The notes: a model not told the origin generated them from the letters alone. A stretch of DNA of 64,000 bases from Phocaeicola plebeius (GCA_022767125.1 JALEPZ010000059.1:1-64000), one strand, 5' to 3'. Counted from the first letter of the stretch, positions 40,694 to 51,041 are shown. Made by a program: numbers and translations.

Positions 40694-41232
40694 TCAAATG
40701 AATAATGTACGTCCTCCCTCAGAGATTTTCAGGAACGTGGCCACCCCCACTTCGTCCTTCACCTCCTCGATAAAATCAGTTTTTTGCAAGCCTAGCACAT
40801 GCATGGCCATCTCACAGGCATACATCCGTATGCCCAGCAATCTGGCAGCTTCTACCAGTTCCTCCAGCGTAGCCACATGGTTCTTGCGCATCAGGTAGCG
40901 GAAAAGTCGCGGGCCAAGGCCTCCGAAATGGAAACGGCTGCACGGTGTGGCTTTCAGCCCCCCATCATCCAGCCGAACAGCTTCGGCAACACGCCTGTTC
41001 CGACAAACGCGCGTCCCTGTTTCCGCTTGATGGCATCCAGCCCCCAAAACGTAAAGAAAAGATTCACTTCATACCCCAGCGAAGCCGCTCCGGTCGCCAA
41101 AGTGAACACAGCGGTCAGCCGATCGAAATCGCCACTGAAGGCAATGATGGAAAGTTTTTTCGGCCCCGCTGCCGCAGGGTGTTGAAACTGCGAAAGGTCA
41201 ATAGCATCCATATTCTTGTCTGTTGTATTCAT
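40694..41232 (-). pseudogene. DsrE/DsrF-like protein, frameshifted at a G6 tract
   Basis: N-terminal half KKLSIIAFSGDFDRLTAVFTLATGAASLGYEVNLFFTFWGLDAIKRKQG...WMMGG*; C-terminal half LKATPCSRFHFGGLGPRLFRYLMRKN...SEGGRTLFI in the -1 frame. Confidence 0.85.
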
Positions 41233-41251
41233 AATAAGTCATGTAACGTAT

Positions 41252-41890
41252 TCATCCGTGCCGATTCAGGTCACAGGCCGTCGGCTCACAGGCCATCGCC
41301 AGCCCGGTAATGGAAGGGCACACACCACACAGCGGGCATCCCTCATGCCGCAGCACACTGATTTTCTGAAAGTCCATGGTCAGGGCATGGAAGGTCAGCA
41401 GGCAGTCCGTCAGCAGTTGCCCGGTTCCGGTCAGGTACTTCAGTACCTCCGCAGCCTGGATGGTTCCCAACATACCGGCAATGGCTCCCAGCACCCCCGC
41501 TTGCGAACAAGTAGGTACACTTCCTGCCGGCGGCGGTGCACCGAAAAGACAGCGGTAACAGGCGGTTCCCGGAAGATGGGTAAAGGACTGCTCTTCGTAC
41601 CGAAAGATACCCCCATGCGAAAAAGGTTTCCCACTCATGACGCAGGCATCGTTAATGAGGAACTTCACGGCAAAGTTGTCTGTCCCGTCCACCATGAAAT
41701 CAAAGAACGTGACCGTAGGGTTCATGACTCGGGAATAGTCGGGAGCATCCGTCCTACCGCAAAAGGCATCCGACATGCTGACCGCATCCTCGAACTCGTA
41801 GGCTGCCGTATGATAGACCGGCATACTGAGTGCATTATACGCATCCCGGTGCTGGAACCGGGTATGAATCGCTTGCGTCTGTTTTTTCAT
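41252..41890 (-). pseudogene. in-frame fusion of MetY-like (Cys/Met PLP enzyme) N-terminus to ThiF/MoeB/HcyF-like E1 C-terminus
   Basis: First ~60 aa TQAIHTRFQHRDAYNALSMPVYHTAAYEFED...YSRVMNPTVTFF are MetY-like; from DFMVDGTDNFAVKFLINDACVMSGKPFSHGGI...CYRCLFG to CPLCG is E1-like. Confidence 0.85.
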
Positions 41891-41930
41891 TTTTCTCTCC
41901 TTTTATCTAACTATTGGTAGGTATTGGGAA

Positions 41931-41938
41931 CAAAAGTA
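41931..41938 (-). promoter_or_regulatory. candidate -7 element (TACTTTTG on minus)
   Basis: Plus CAAAAGTA upstream of the 41890 start; no clear -33. Confidence 0.4.
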
Positions 41939-42081
41939 ACGATAAAAAGCAGAATAAAGGCTACGAAAGGACAAGAAGATGGCCGGAACAGAAGCATTTT
42001 GGAAGATTATTCTGTTCCGGCCGGCAGGATGACGGGAAGCATAGAATATTATTCTACCGGCTTCCCTATCCTAAGAAAGAA

Positions 42082-42963
42082 TCAGATGCCTTTCAGTTCT
42101 TCGGGCAGCAACGGCATGGCTCCCTGCTGCGTGCAGACGTAGGCACTGACGTTCACCGCTATGCGGTGTGCTTCGGCCACTGGCTTGCCGGCCAGCAGGG
42201 AGGAAACGAACGAACCGGTGAACGAGTCGCCGGCCCCCACCGTATCGGCTACCTTCACTTTCGGTGTCTCGTAATAGCTCATCGCTCCTTTCGAGAAGAC
42301 ATAGCTGCCGTTCACGCCGCAGGTGAGCACCAGCATATCCAGGTTATATTTCCCCAGAATCAGCCAGCACTTGTTCTCGAAGTCCATGCCCGGATAGCCG
42401 AACATGCGGCCGATGATGACCAGCTCCTCATCGTTAATCTTGAGGATGTTGCAGCGGCGCAGCGACTCGCGGATGATTTCCTTGCTGTAGAAGTTCTGGC
42501 GCAGGTTGATGTCGAAGATGCGCAGGCAGTCCTTCGGGGTGCTGTCGAGGAAGCGGTAGATGGTCTGGCGTGACACCTCGCTGCGTTGGGCCAGTGAGCC
42601 GAAGCACACGGCGCGGGAGCGGCGGGCGAGGGCTTCCAGTTCGGGGGTGAAGGGAATGTTGTCCCAGGCGGCCCCTTCCTTGATGTCATAGCTCGGGATG
42701 CCGTCGCCGTCCAGTGTCACCTGCACGGTGCCTGTGGGGAAGTCCACCCGGGGCAGGGCGTAGTTCAGTTTCTTCTCTTCGAAAGCCTGGATGGTCTCGT
42801 CACCCAGCTCGTCATTGCCGACAGCACTGACGGCGTATGCCTCGTTGCCAAACTGGGACGTGTGATAGGCAAAGTTGGCGGGCGCGCCGCCCAGCTTCCG
42901 GCCTTCGGGGAGGCAATCCCAAAGTGCCTCGCCCAGTCCTACGATAATACGGTTGTTTTCCAT
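42082..42963 (-). CDS. fructokinase (PfkB family carbohydrate kinase)
   Basis: GEALWDCLPEGRKLGGAPANFAYH, VADTVGAGDSFTGSF. Confidence 0.92.
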   Translation of the reverse strand: MENNRIIVGLGEALWDCLPEGRKLGGAPANFAYHTSQFGNEAYAVSAVGNDELGDETIQAFEEKKLNYALPRVDFPTGTVQVTLDGDGIPSYDIKEGAAWDNIPFTPELEALARRSRAVCFGSLAQRSEVSRQTIYRFLDSTPKDCLRIFDINLRQNFYSKEIIRESLRRCNILKINDEELVIIGRMFGYPGMDFENKCWLILGKYNLDMLVLTCGVNGSYVFSKGAMSYYETPKVKVADTVGAGDSFTGSFVSSLLAGKPVAEAHRIAVNVSAYVCTQQGAMPLLPEELKGI

Positions 42964-42971
42964 GATGTGTG

Positions 42972-44126
42972 TCATTTCTTTATGTTAGGTAAATATGTAA
43001 ACAGGTAAATCACTCCGACGGCCATGACCGCCACGGCTCCCACCTGCCCGAAGGCATCGGCCGAGAAGCCCATCAGCAAGGGGAAGAGGGTACCCCCGAA
43101 GAGGCCCATAATCATCAGGCCGCTGATTTCGTTCTGATGGGAGGCATCCGAAAGCAGGGCCCGCGAGAAGACGAGCGAGAAGATGTTGGAGTTGCCGTAC
43201 CCCACTAAGGCAATGGCGGCATACAGGACCGTCTTGTCCGTACCGACCGCCAGTCCAGCCATCGCTGCCGCCATCATCACGGCACTAATGAGGAAGAACA
43301 GCCGGTTGCTCATGATCCGGAGGAAGAACGAGCCGGTCAGACAGCCGACGGTGCGGAAGATGAAATAGAGCGAGGTGGCGAAGGCTGCGTCATTGAGCGT
43401 CATGCCGAGCCGTTCCATCAGGAGCTTCGGGGCGGTGGTGTTGGTGCCTACGTCAATGCCCACATGGCACATGATGCCGATGAACGACAGCAGGATCAGC
43501 GGATGGGAAAGCAGGCGCACGCAGTCGGGCAGAGAGGAGGTCTTGCCTTCGCTCTTTTCCTCCTCGATGGGGGTGGACGAAAGCAACAGCGTAGCGAGCA
43601 CACCGATAATCAGGTAGATGGGGAAGAGCACGCGCCAGCCCATCCCGAATGTGGGGATGGTGGCCAAAGCACCCCAAGAGGCGATATAAGGCGCCATGAA
43701 CGAGGCGATGGCCTTGACGAACTGTCCGAAGGTCAGTGTGGAGGCCAGATTGCCTTTGATGACCAACGACACCAAGGGATTGAGTGAGGTCTGCATCAGG
43801 GCGTTACCGATGCCGAGCAACGAGAATGAGGCGAGCATCAGGGGGAAGGTTTCTCCAAAGATGGGTAGCAGGAGTGACACCATGGTCACTACAAGCGATA
43901 GCAGTACGGTCTTCTTACGGCCTATCTTGTTCATCAGCATCCCAGTGGGGACGGAGAATATGAGGAACCAGAAGAATACCAACGAGGGGAAAATGTTGGC
44001 GACGGAGTCACTCAGGTCGAGGTCTGCCTTCACATAGTTCGAGGCGATGCCCACCAGGTCCACAAATCCCATGGCGAAGAAGCAGAGCATCAATGGGAGG
44101 ACGGTCAGTTTGCTATTGTTGTTCAT
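42972..44126 (-). CDS. MFS sugar permease (FucP/glucose-galactose-type)
   Basis: 12-TM pattern; LCFFAMGFVDLVGIASNYVKADLDLSDSVANIFPSLVFFWFLIFSVPTG; position between fructokinase and GH32. Confidence 0.88.
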   Translation of the reverse strand: MNNNSKLTVLPLMLCFFAMGFVDLVGIASNYVKADLDLSDSVANIFPSLVFFWFLIFSVPTGMLMNKIGRKKTVLLSLVVTMVSLLLPIFGETFPLMLASFSLLGIGNALMQTSLNPLVSLVIKGNLASTLTFGQFVKAIASFMAPYIASWGALATIPTFGMGWRVLFPIYLIIGVLATLLLSSTPIEEEKSEGKTSSLPDCVRLLSHPLILLSFIGIMCHVGIDVGTNTTAPKLLMERLGMTLNDAAFATSLYFIFRTVGCLTGSFFLRIMSNRLFFLISAVMMAAAMAGLAVGTDKTVLYAAIALVGYGNSNIFSLVFSRALLSDASHQNEISGLMIMGLFGGTLFPLLMGFSADAFGQVGAVAVMAVGVIYLFTYLPNIKK

Positions 44127-44131
44127 AATCA

Positions 44132-45832
44132 TCAGTTTTTAAGGGAGTAGATTTTTGCTTTCGCCTTTCCTTTCAGGGTAAGGCGGTTATAAGGGGTGGT
44201 GGGGAAGACCAAATTGGTCATGGCCACCTTGCCTTCTTCATCGAACAGTTCGATGCTGCAGCGATCGATGAAGATGCGCAGTTGGTGCACTGTTCCGTAA
44301 GTAGGCGTTGTGACAATGGTGGGGAAGGCGTCGCTGAAGGACACGTTTCCGCTGTGGCGTCGGTCGAAATCGATGATGCCATCTTCTTGATTGTAGCTGA
44401 TGACCACTCTCTCGTTGCGGTCGTTACGCAGGGTGAGTTGTGCATCGCCTTTTAAGGTGACGACCATCTCACAGGCTTCTGACGGAGTCTTGCGTTGGTT
44501 GCCACGCAGGGTATCCATCTCTTTCACCGGTTTCACGCTACAGTAGGTCTCGCCGTTGTACTCGAACAGGCCGTACTCGCGGGCGATGCTGTTGGCTGAG
44601 CGGAACTGCTGGGTCGGCACCTGGTTGGCGTACTGCCAGTTGCTCATCCAGGCGATACCGACACGGCGGCCGTCCGGGGCGTTGTCGAAGGTGACGGTGG
44701 CGTAATGATCCTTCCCGTAGTCCATCCATTTGGTCACTTCCGGCTTCGATTCACAGGTGAATGTCTTTCCGTCGAAGTCGCCAATGAAGTACTGTGCGGC
44801 AGATCCTCCCCACGGTCCACCGGGGTTGATGTTGCAGATGAGCATCCATTTCTCCTTATCGGTGCCGGCTACGGGGAGTTTCATCAGGTCGGGGCATTCC
44901 CACACGCCGCCGTGGTTGCCGTAGGTCGCTCCGAAATCGCTTTCATGTTTCCATTCCTTCAGGTTGGCCGATGAGTAGATGCTCATCTGCTGTCCGGCGG
45001 CAAGGATGAGGTTCCAGTGGCCGGCCTCTTCATTCCAGAACACGTGAGGGTCACGGAAGTCGGGTACGGTGGATGTGATGATGGGGTTACGGTCGTACTT
45101 GGTGAAGGTCATCCCGTTGTCGGTGCTGTAGGCCAAGCACTGGGTCTGGCTCTGTCCGGCCGAGGTGTAGAACGCGATGATGGCATCCTTGCCGAATCCC
45201 GCCGTGTTTTCCTTGTCCACCACGCAGCTACCGCTGAAGATAGAACCTAAACCGTCCGGCTCGATGGGTGCGGGATGATGTTCCCAATGCACAAGGTCGG
45301 TACTGGAGGAGTGTCCCCAGGTCATGTTTTCCCATTGTGAACCGTAGGGGTTGTATTGGTAGTAGAGGTGCCACGTGCCGTCCTTGTAGAACATGCCGTT
45401 GGGGTCGTTCATCCAGCCGCAGGCCGGCGAGTGGTGGTAGAGGGGACGGTGCTGCTCGCGGTTGGCAGTGTCGAAGGTATCGGCATAGGTCATCCGTTTC
45501 CAGCAGGCGAAGTCGCCGATGCTGCCGTTCGAGCGTGGAGTACCCTGAAAGGTGATGTCGAGCAGTTCGCCTTCGCCCACTTCATAAGGCACGAAGTAGT
45601 CGGCCTTTTCGGTGGCTAACTTGCAGTTGAAGGTCTTGACGAGCTGGTTGTCCTTAATGACGCGGATGTGCGCGTTATCTTCTTTCTCCTCGACGGGCAG
45701 CAGCAAGTATTTCTTGGGTGTGTCCAGTCGCAGCAGTGCATGGCGGCTGCTGAGGAATTCCGCTTTCTGCGCGCCTGCCGTGACGGCGAGGAACAGGGTG
45801 GCGGTGAAGGTCAGTAATCTTTCTGTTTTCAT
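44132..45832 (-). CDS. GH32 fructan hydrolase (levanase/inulinase/sucrase-like)
   Basis: HHSPACGWMNDPNGMFYKDGTWHLYYQYNP, FRDPHVFW, ECPDL motifs. Confidence 0.93.
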   Translation of the reverse strand: MKTERLLTFTATLFLAVTAGAQKAEFLSSRHALLRLDTPKKYLLLPVEEKEDNAHIRVIKDNQLVKTFNCKLATEKADYFVPYEVGEGELLDITFQGTPRSNGSIGDFACWKRMTYADTFDTANREQHRPLYHHSPACGWMNDPNGMFYKDGTWHLYYQYNPYGSQWENMTWGHSSSTDLVHWEHHPAPIEPDGLGSIFSGSCVVDKENTAGFGKDAIIAFYTSAGQSQTQCLAYSTDNGMTFTKYDRNPIITSTVPDFRDPHVFWNEEAGHWNLILAAGQQMSIYSSANLKEWKHESDFGATYGNHGGVWECPDLMKLPVAGTDKEKWMLICNINPGGPWGGSAAQYFIGDFDGKTFTCESKPEVTKWMDYGKDHYATVTFDNAPDGRRVGIAWMSNWQYANQVPTQQFRSANSIAREYGLFEYNGETYCSVKPVKEMDTLRGNQRKTPSEACEMVVTLKGDAQLTLRNDRNERVVISYNQEDGIIDFDRRHSGNVSFSDAFPTIVTTPTYGTVHQLRIFIDRCSIELFDEEGKVAMTNLVFPTTPYNRLTLKGKAKAKIYSLKN

Positions 45833-46131
45833 ATTCTGTTCGGTAAGCAAATGTAAGTTTATGATATGTTTTTCGTTCTCATGTATCCTGTCAACAATCT
45901 TTCTACCTTAAAAAAAGTGTTATACCTAAAAAAGGAAGGCCAACCCCTGTACTTTCACAAGCTGGAGGCTGGCCCTATTGTCCCTTCTAACCTAACCTCA
46001 TTATAAGTGTAACATCTCTGTCTTCTTGTTTACGGAGGCAAAATTACATCCGTTTTTCGGTTCAGGCTTGAACAAATGATGCAAGAATGTGCAAAAAGCG
46101 TTCATGTATCCATTCTGTGATGCATGATGTA

Positions 46132-47871
46132 TCAATTGTAGCCTTTGTTTTGCGTGTACAGACCCGGTACGTAGTACATCTGGTTGTACGGCACTGGCCA
46201 GAACTCGTTCTTCTCCGGCGTGAACCGGGCGTCCTTCAGGTACTGGGCGTAGGTCTGTCCATCGTAGGTGTCCTGTTGCTCGGAGGCAAAGTAAGCGTTC
46301 AGGGTCTGCGAGGCGATGCCCCAGCGGCGCAGGTCGAAGAAACGGCTGCTCTCCATGGCCATTTCGAGCCGGCGTTCCCAGCGCACGCACTGGCGGGCGA
46401 TGTCCTGGCTGGCGAAATACCCGGCGGGGTAGAGATTGATCTCCACCTGGTCGGCGGCGTAGGCGATGTGCTTCGCTACGGAGTTCTTGGCGCGGTTACG
46501 GATATCGTTGACAATCTGTTCGGCTTCCGGCAGCTGGTTCAGCTCCACGAGGGCTTCGGCCCGCATCAGCATTACATCGGTGTAGCGGAACACGTAATCG
46601 TTCATGGCGAAGGCCTGCCAGGGCTGGTTGAAGGTCTCTCCCTTCGAGCGCTGCGGCACGTCCTTCAGCGAGGTGTAGTAGCCGTAGGTGTTCGGCGTGC
46701 GCGAGTTGGCGGTTGTCTGCGTGTATTCCTCCTCGTACTTGTAGGGGAAGGTGGGCATGCCCACGGTGTGGAAGAGGCGTGGATCCCATTTCTGGCTGGT
46801 GGGCTGTCCGTTCTTCGGGTAGTCGATGCGGTCGTTGTAGTGGTCGAACATCGGCAGTCCGTTCTCGGTCTTGAAGGCGTTTACCAGGTTCTGGCTGGGC
46901 TTGTGGAAGTCCCATCCGCACGACCACATTCCCCAGCAGCCGTTCAGCATGTTGCTCCAGTTGGCGCGTCCGTAGGTGGTGTTGTCGTCCTTGTAGTCGC
47001 TCATCTGGACGGCGAAGATGCTTTCCTTCGAGTTCTTGTAGTCGGGCAGGAAGATGTCACCAAAGTCTTCCAGGTAACCGTACTGAGAGGTCTTCACCTC
47101 ATTGGTGTAGTTCACCACCTTCTGCAGGTAATCCTTGTTGAGGTGGGCGATTCCGGTATTCGACTCGTAGCCTTCGCCGTAGGCCTGGTTCAGGTAGCAT
47201 TTGGCCAGGTAGCTGGCGGCGGCTATCTTGTTGACACGTCCGCCGTCCTTTTGTTGGGCAGGCAGCGTTTCGTATGCCTCCTCGAAGTCGGCTATGACCT
47301 TGTCGAAGAGCTGCTGGTAGGAGAACTCGTCGTTGCGCACGCTTTCGTGCGAGCCTTCGCGCACCACGTTCTCGTCAATCCAGGGGATGTTGTGGAACAG
47401 GGTCAGCAGCTTGTAATAGAAGTGTCCGCGCAGGAACTTCACCTCGGCCTTGCGTTGTGTCACCGTGGCGGCGTCCAGTCCTTCGTAGTCTTCGAGCGAG
47501 ATGAGGGCCTTGTTGCAGCGGGCGATGGCGCAGTAGAGGCGGTACCACAGCTCGTCCATGTGGTTGGGGGTGGCCGGGGTCAGGGTGGAGAACACTTCTA
47601 CGGAGTGGTATTCCGTGTCGGTCGTTCCCGATCCGCCTTTCAGGCAGTCGTCACTGGCCAGATCGCCGTACGGCCAGAGGTTGAACGGATAGGTGTACCA
47701 GCAGTCGCCCAGCATGGCGTAGGCGGCGGTGACCATTTCCTCCTGGTGGGAAAAGGCGGTGTCCTCGTCAATCTTGCCTTCGGGAGCCACGTCGATGAAG
47801 TCGTCGCAGGCGTTGAAGGACAGGCCGAGTGTGGCGGCCAACAATATATTCTTGAATCTGATTGCTTTCAT
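46132..47871 (-). CDS. SusD-like lipoprotein of fructan PUL
   Basis: Lipobox NAC, DDFIDVAPEGKIDEDTAF, YTDVMLMRAEALVELNQL, RRLEMAMESSRFFDLRRWG. Confidence 0.93.
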   Translation of the reverse strand: MKAIRFKNILLAATLGLSFNACDDFIDVAPEGKIDEDTAFSHQEEMVTAAYAMLGDCWYTYPFNLWPYGDLASDDCLKGGSGTTDTEYHSVEVFSTLTPATPNHMDELWYRLYCAIARCNKALISLEDYEGLDAATVTQRKAEVKFLRGHFYYKLLTLFHNIPWIDENVVREGSHESVRNDEFSYQQLFDKVIADFEEAYETLPAQQKDGGRVNKIAAASYLAKCYLNQAYGEGYESNTGIAHLNKDYLQKVVNYTNEVKTSQYGYLEDFGDIFLPDYKNSKESIFAVQMSDYKDDNTTYGRANWSNMLNGCWGMWSCGWDFHKPSQNLVNAFKTENGLPMFDHYNDRIDYPKNGQPTSQKWDPRLFHTVGMPTFPYKYEEEYTQTTANSRTPNTYGYYTSLKDVPQRSKGETFNQPWQAFAMNDYVFRYTDVMLMRAEALVELNQLPEAEQIVNDIRNRAKNSVAKHIAYAADQVEINLYPAGYFASQDIARQCVRWERRLEMAMESSRFFDLRRWGIASQTLNAYFASEQQDTYDGQTYAQYLKDARFTPEKNEFWPVPYNQMYYVPGLYTQNKGYN

Positions 47872-47927
47872 GATGTTCTTGTTTTTTATGCGATGATGAT
47901 ATGATGTTCAAAGTCAGTGGGTCGGTA

Positions 47928-50900
47928 TCAGAATCCTAACTGCATACCGAAGGAGAGCGACATGGGGCGCGGATAGGCCCATGCGGTGTTCTCGGGGTCA
48001 GAGCAGGTCAAGCTGCTGCTCTTCAAGGTGAGCAGGTTGCTGCCCGATACATAGAAGCGGGCACTGGTCATCTTGAGCTTGCTGACGGCCTTCTGCGGCA
48101 CGTTGTAGCCGATCTGCAGGGTACGGAGCTTCAGGTAAGAGCCACTTTCCACGAAGTAGCTTGACACGCGGCCTTCGTCGCCCACGTTGTTGGTGGTCAG
48201 TGCCGGGATGTCCGACGAGGTGTTGTCGGTGGTCCAGGCGTTCAGCAGCCGGTTGCCCTTGTTTGAGCCGGCATCTGTCAGGCTCCAGAAGTCGGTCTGG
48301 AACTTCTGGTCGTTATAGACATCCTGTCCGTACACGCCCTGCCAGAACATGGAGAAATCGAAATCCTTGTAGCTGAGCGCGATGTTCAGACCGTAGGAGA
48401 ACTTGGGCACGGGGTTGTAAATCCAGTCTTGGTCTTCGGCGTTGATGATGCCGTTGTGGTCCAGGTCGGCGTACTTCAGACCGCCCACACGGGCACCCGG
48501 CTGGCCGGAAGCGTCCACTTCCGCCTGGTTCTGGTAGAGTCCTTCTACGATGTAGCCCACACGCGAGCCGTACGGCTTTTTGGCTTCCACGAGGTTCTGG
48601 GTCGTGGTGTGCTGGTAGGAACCGGTGGTGGTTTCGGGCAGGTAGGTCACCTTGCTGCGGAAGAAGTCAAGGTTTCCCTTGATGTCGTAGTCCACTCCGC
48701 CCAGGTTGTTCCGGTAGCCAAGGGTGTATTCCATGCCCCAGTTCTGGAGGCTGGGTCCGTTCACCCATGAGGCACCGCCTTCTCCCCATGCGGCGAGGTA
48801 GGCCGGGTTGATGAGCATGTCATCCACCTTCTTGATATAGTAGTCCACGGTGCCGTAGAGGCTGTTGCCGAAGAGGTTGAAGTCTGTACCGAGGTTCCAC
48901 TGCGTGGTCGATTCCCATTTCAGGTTGTTGTTGGCGGTCTGGTAGGTGCGGAAGCCCGATGGGAGTGTTCCCGAACCTTGCAGCAGGAGGTCGTAGGCGG
49001 TGGATGTCACGCGGTCGGATCCGTAGTCAGCGATGTAGAGGCCGTAGCGGGCATCGTTCGAGATGGCCTGGTTACCAGTCTTTCCCCACGAGCCGCGGAG
49101 TTTCCATTCGTCCATCCAGTCGGCCTGGATGTGTTTCGAGAGGCGGTAGCCGAGGGTGATGGCCGGGAAGGTACCGTAGCGGTTGTTACGGCCGAAGCGG
49201 GAGCTGCCGTCGCGACGGATAGTGAACGAGGCCAGTACGAGGTCTTTCCAGTTGTAGTCCACTTTCCCGAAGAACGATACCAGGGCGTAGCCTTCCTGTA
49301 CGCCGGTAGAGCGGCGGGTGCCGGTGGAGGCGTCGGGCCACATGTAGTCATAGTCTTCGAGGGCGAAGTTCTCCGCATAGCCCGAGAAGTCCACACTGTT
49401 CTGGCGGAAGAGTTCCATACCGGCCAGGAAGTTGAAGGTGTGTTCGTCCCAGAGGGTGGTGTTGTAGGTGGCGGTGTTCGACCATGTCCATTCCAGTCTG
49501 TTGGCGTGGCTGAGGGTCACACTGGGCACGTTGTTGTTCACGATGTCCGAGTGGAAGGTCTGGTTCACCGAGTGGATGAACGACGAGGTGTGGTCAATAC
49601 CGAAGTTGGAACGGAGCGTCAGTCCTTCGAGGGGCTTGATGTCGATGTAGGCGTTGCCGAACATGCGCCAGGTCTTCAGGCGGTTGTTGCGGTTGTAATA
49701 CAGTTCGCGAAGCGGGTTCTGGCGGTCGCTCATGCCCCCTACGGGACCGCTGAATGTCGTCCCGTCTTCTTCGTAGAGCGGTACGGTGGGGGCCATCTTC
49801 AGGGCGTTCTCCATCGGATGGCTGTCCACCTGGGTGGTATAGGTCACGGTCAGGTTCTCGCCCACGGTGACCATCTTGTTGACATTGTAGCTCATGTTCA
49901 GACGGGCGGAGATGTTGCTGAAGTCGGTGTACTTCAGGATGCCCTGATTGTTCTTGAAGCCCACGGAGAAGAGGGCGGAATACTTGTCGGTGGCGTTGGA
50001 GAGCGAGAGGTCATAGCTCTGCTGCAGGCCGGTGCGCGAGATGGCTTTCAGCCAGTCGGTGTCAGAGTAGCGCATGGTCTGCTTCTGGTTGATGTAGCCG
50101 CCGTAGAGGCCGTTTACTGTATATTCCTTGTACGAGCCGGTGGCAGGGTCGTAGGCCCGGATGGGCGTACCGCTGGCTGCCTGGAGATTCAGTCCGTAGT
50201 TGCCGGCGTAGGCGACAGGGTCCAGTCCGTCGTTCAGGGCGGCCTGTGCCATGGCGGTGGCATATTCCGCCGTGTTGCAGAGGTCCATGGTGGACTGCGA
50301 GGTATAGAACTGGGCGGTCAGGTTGGCCGAGAAGTCCACTTTCACCTTGTCGCCTTTCTTTCCTTTACGAGTAGTGATGATGATGACACCGTTGGCGGCG
50401 CGCGATCCGTAGATGGAGGCCGAGGCGGCGTCCTTCAGCACCTGCATGCTTTCGATATCGTTCATGTTCAGCGAGTTCAGCGAGGCAGTCGTAGGCACAC
50501 CGTCAATGATGTACAGTGGATCCTGCGAAGCGTTGAACGACCCGATACCACGGATGCGTACGGTACCCGTTCCCGAGGGAGATCCGTCGGTGGTTACGGT
50601 CATACCGGCCACTTTTCCCTGCAGGGCCCGCATCGGGTCGGTGTCGGCCGAGGTCTTCAGGTCCTTGGGTTGCACCACAGCCACCGAACCGGTCAGGTCG
50701 GCCTTGCGCTGGGTGGTATAGCCGGTCACCACCACTTCTCCCAGTGTTTGGGTGTCTTCCTGAAGGACGATGCGCAGGTTCGGTCCAGCTGTCACTTCTT
50801 GTGTCACATATCCCACATAACTGATGACCAAGGTGGCTCCTTTAGTGGCGTTGAGTTGGAAATTGCCGTCGAAGTCGGTGATGGTACCGTTCGTGGTGGC

Positions 50901-51041
50901 TTTTTCTTGTACGGTAGCGCCGATAATGGCCTCGCCGTTGGCGTCGGTCACTGTCCCGCTGACTTCCAGGGTTTGTGCGGCTGCGAGGGTGTAAGCCATC
51001 AGCAGCAGTGCGCTCAGCAAAAATCTTCTTACTGTTTCCAT
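47928..51041 (-). CDS. SusC-like TonB-linked outer membrane protein of fructan PUL
   Basis: GTVTDANGEAIIGATVQEK, VVTGYTTQRKADLTGSVAVV, RIRGIGSFNASQDPLYIIDGVPT. Confidence 0.94.
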   Translation of the reverse strand: METVRRFLLSALLLMAYTLAAAQTLEVSGTVTDANGEAIIGATVQEKATTNGTITDFDGNFQLNATKGATLVISYVGYVTQEVTAGPNLRIVLQEDTQTLGEVVVTGYTTQRKADLTGSVAVVQPKDLKTSADTDPMRALQGKVAGMTVTTDGSPSGTGTVRIRGIGSFNASQDPLYIIDGVPTTASLNSLNMNDIESMQVLKDAASASIYGSRAANGVIIITTRKGKKGDKVKVDFSANLTAQFYTSQSTMDLCNTAEYATAMAQAALNDGLDPVAYAGNYGLNLQAASGTPIRAYDPATGSYKEYTVNGLYGGYINQKQTMRYSDTDWLKAISRTGLQQSYDLSLSNATDKYSALFSVGFKNNQGILKYTDFSNISARLNMSYNVNKMVTVGENLTVTYTTQVDSHPMENALKMAPTVPLYEEDGTTFSGPVGGMSDRQNPLRELYYNRNNRLKTWRMFGNAYIDIKPLEGLTLRSNFGIDHTSSFIHSVNQTFHSDIVNNNVPSVTLSHANRLEWTWSNTATYNTTLWDEHTFNFLAGMELFRQNSVDFSGYAENFALEDYDYMWPDASTGTRRSTGVQEGYALVSFFGKVDYNWKDLVLASFTIRRDGSSRFGRNNRYGTFPAITLGYRLSKHIQADWMDEWKLRGSWGKTGNQAISNDARYGLYIADYGSDRVTSTAYDLLLQGSGTLPSGFRTYQTANNNLKWESTTQWNLGTDFNLFGNSLYGTVDYYIKKVDDMLINPAYLAAWGEGGASWVNGPSLQNWGMEYTLGYRNNLGGVDYDIKGNLDFFRSKVTYLPETTTGSYQHTTTQNLVEAKKPYGSRVGYIVEGLYQNQAEVDASGQPGARVGGLKYADLDHNGIINAEDQDWIYNPVPKFSYGLNIALSYKDFDFSMFWQGVYGQDVYNDQKFQTDFWSLTDAGSNKGNRLLNAWTTDNTSSDIPALTTNNVGDEGRVSSYFVESGSYLKLRTLQIGYNVPQKAVSKLKMTSARFYVSGSNLLTLKSSSLTCSDPENTAWAYPRPMSLSFGMQLGF

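Noticed and set aside
41216-41920. 234-aa plus-strand ORF
   Set aside because: Antisense to the MetY-ThiF fusion, no recognisable domain.
46087-47904. 605-aa plus-strand ORF
   Set aside because: Antisense shadow of the susD gene.
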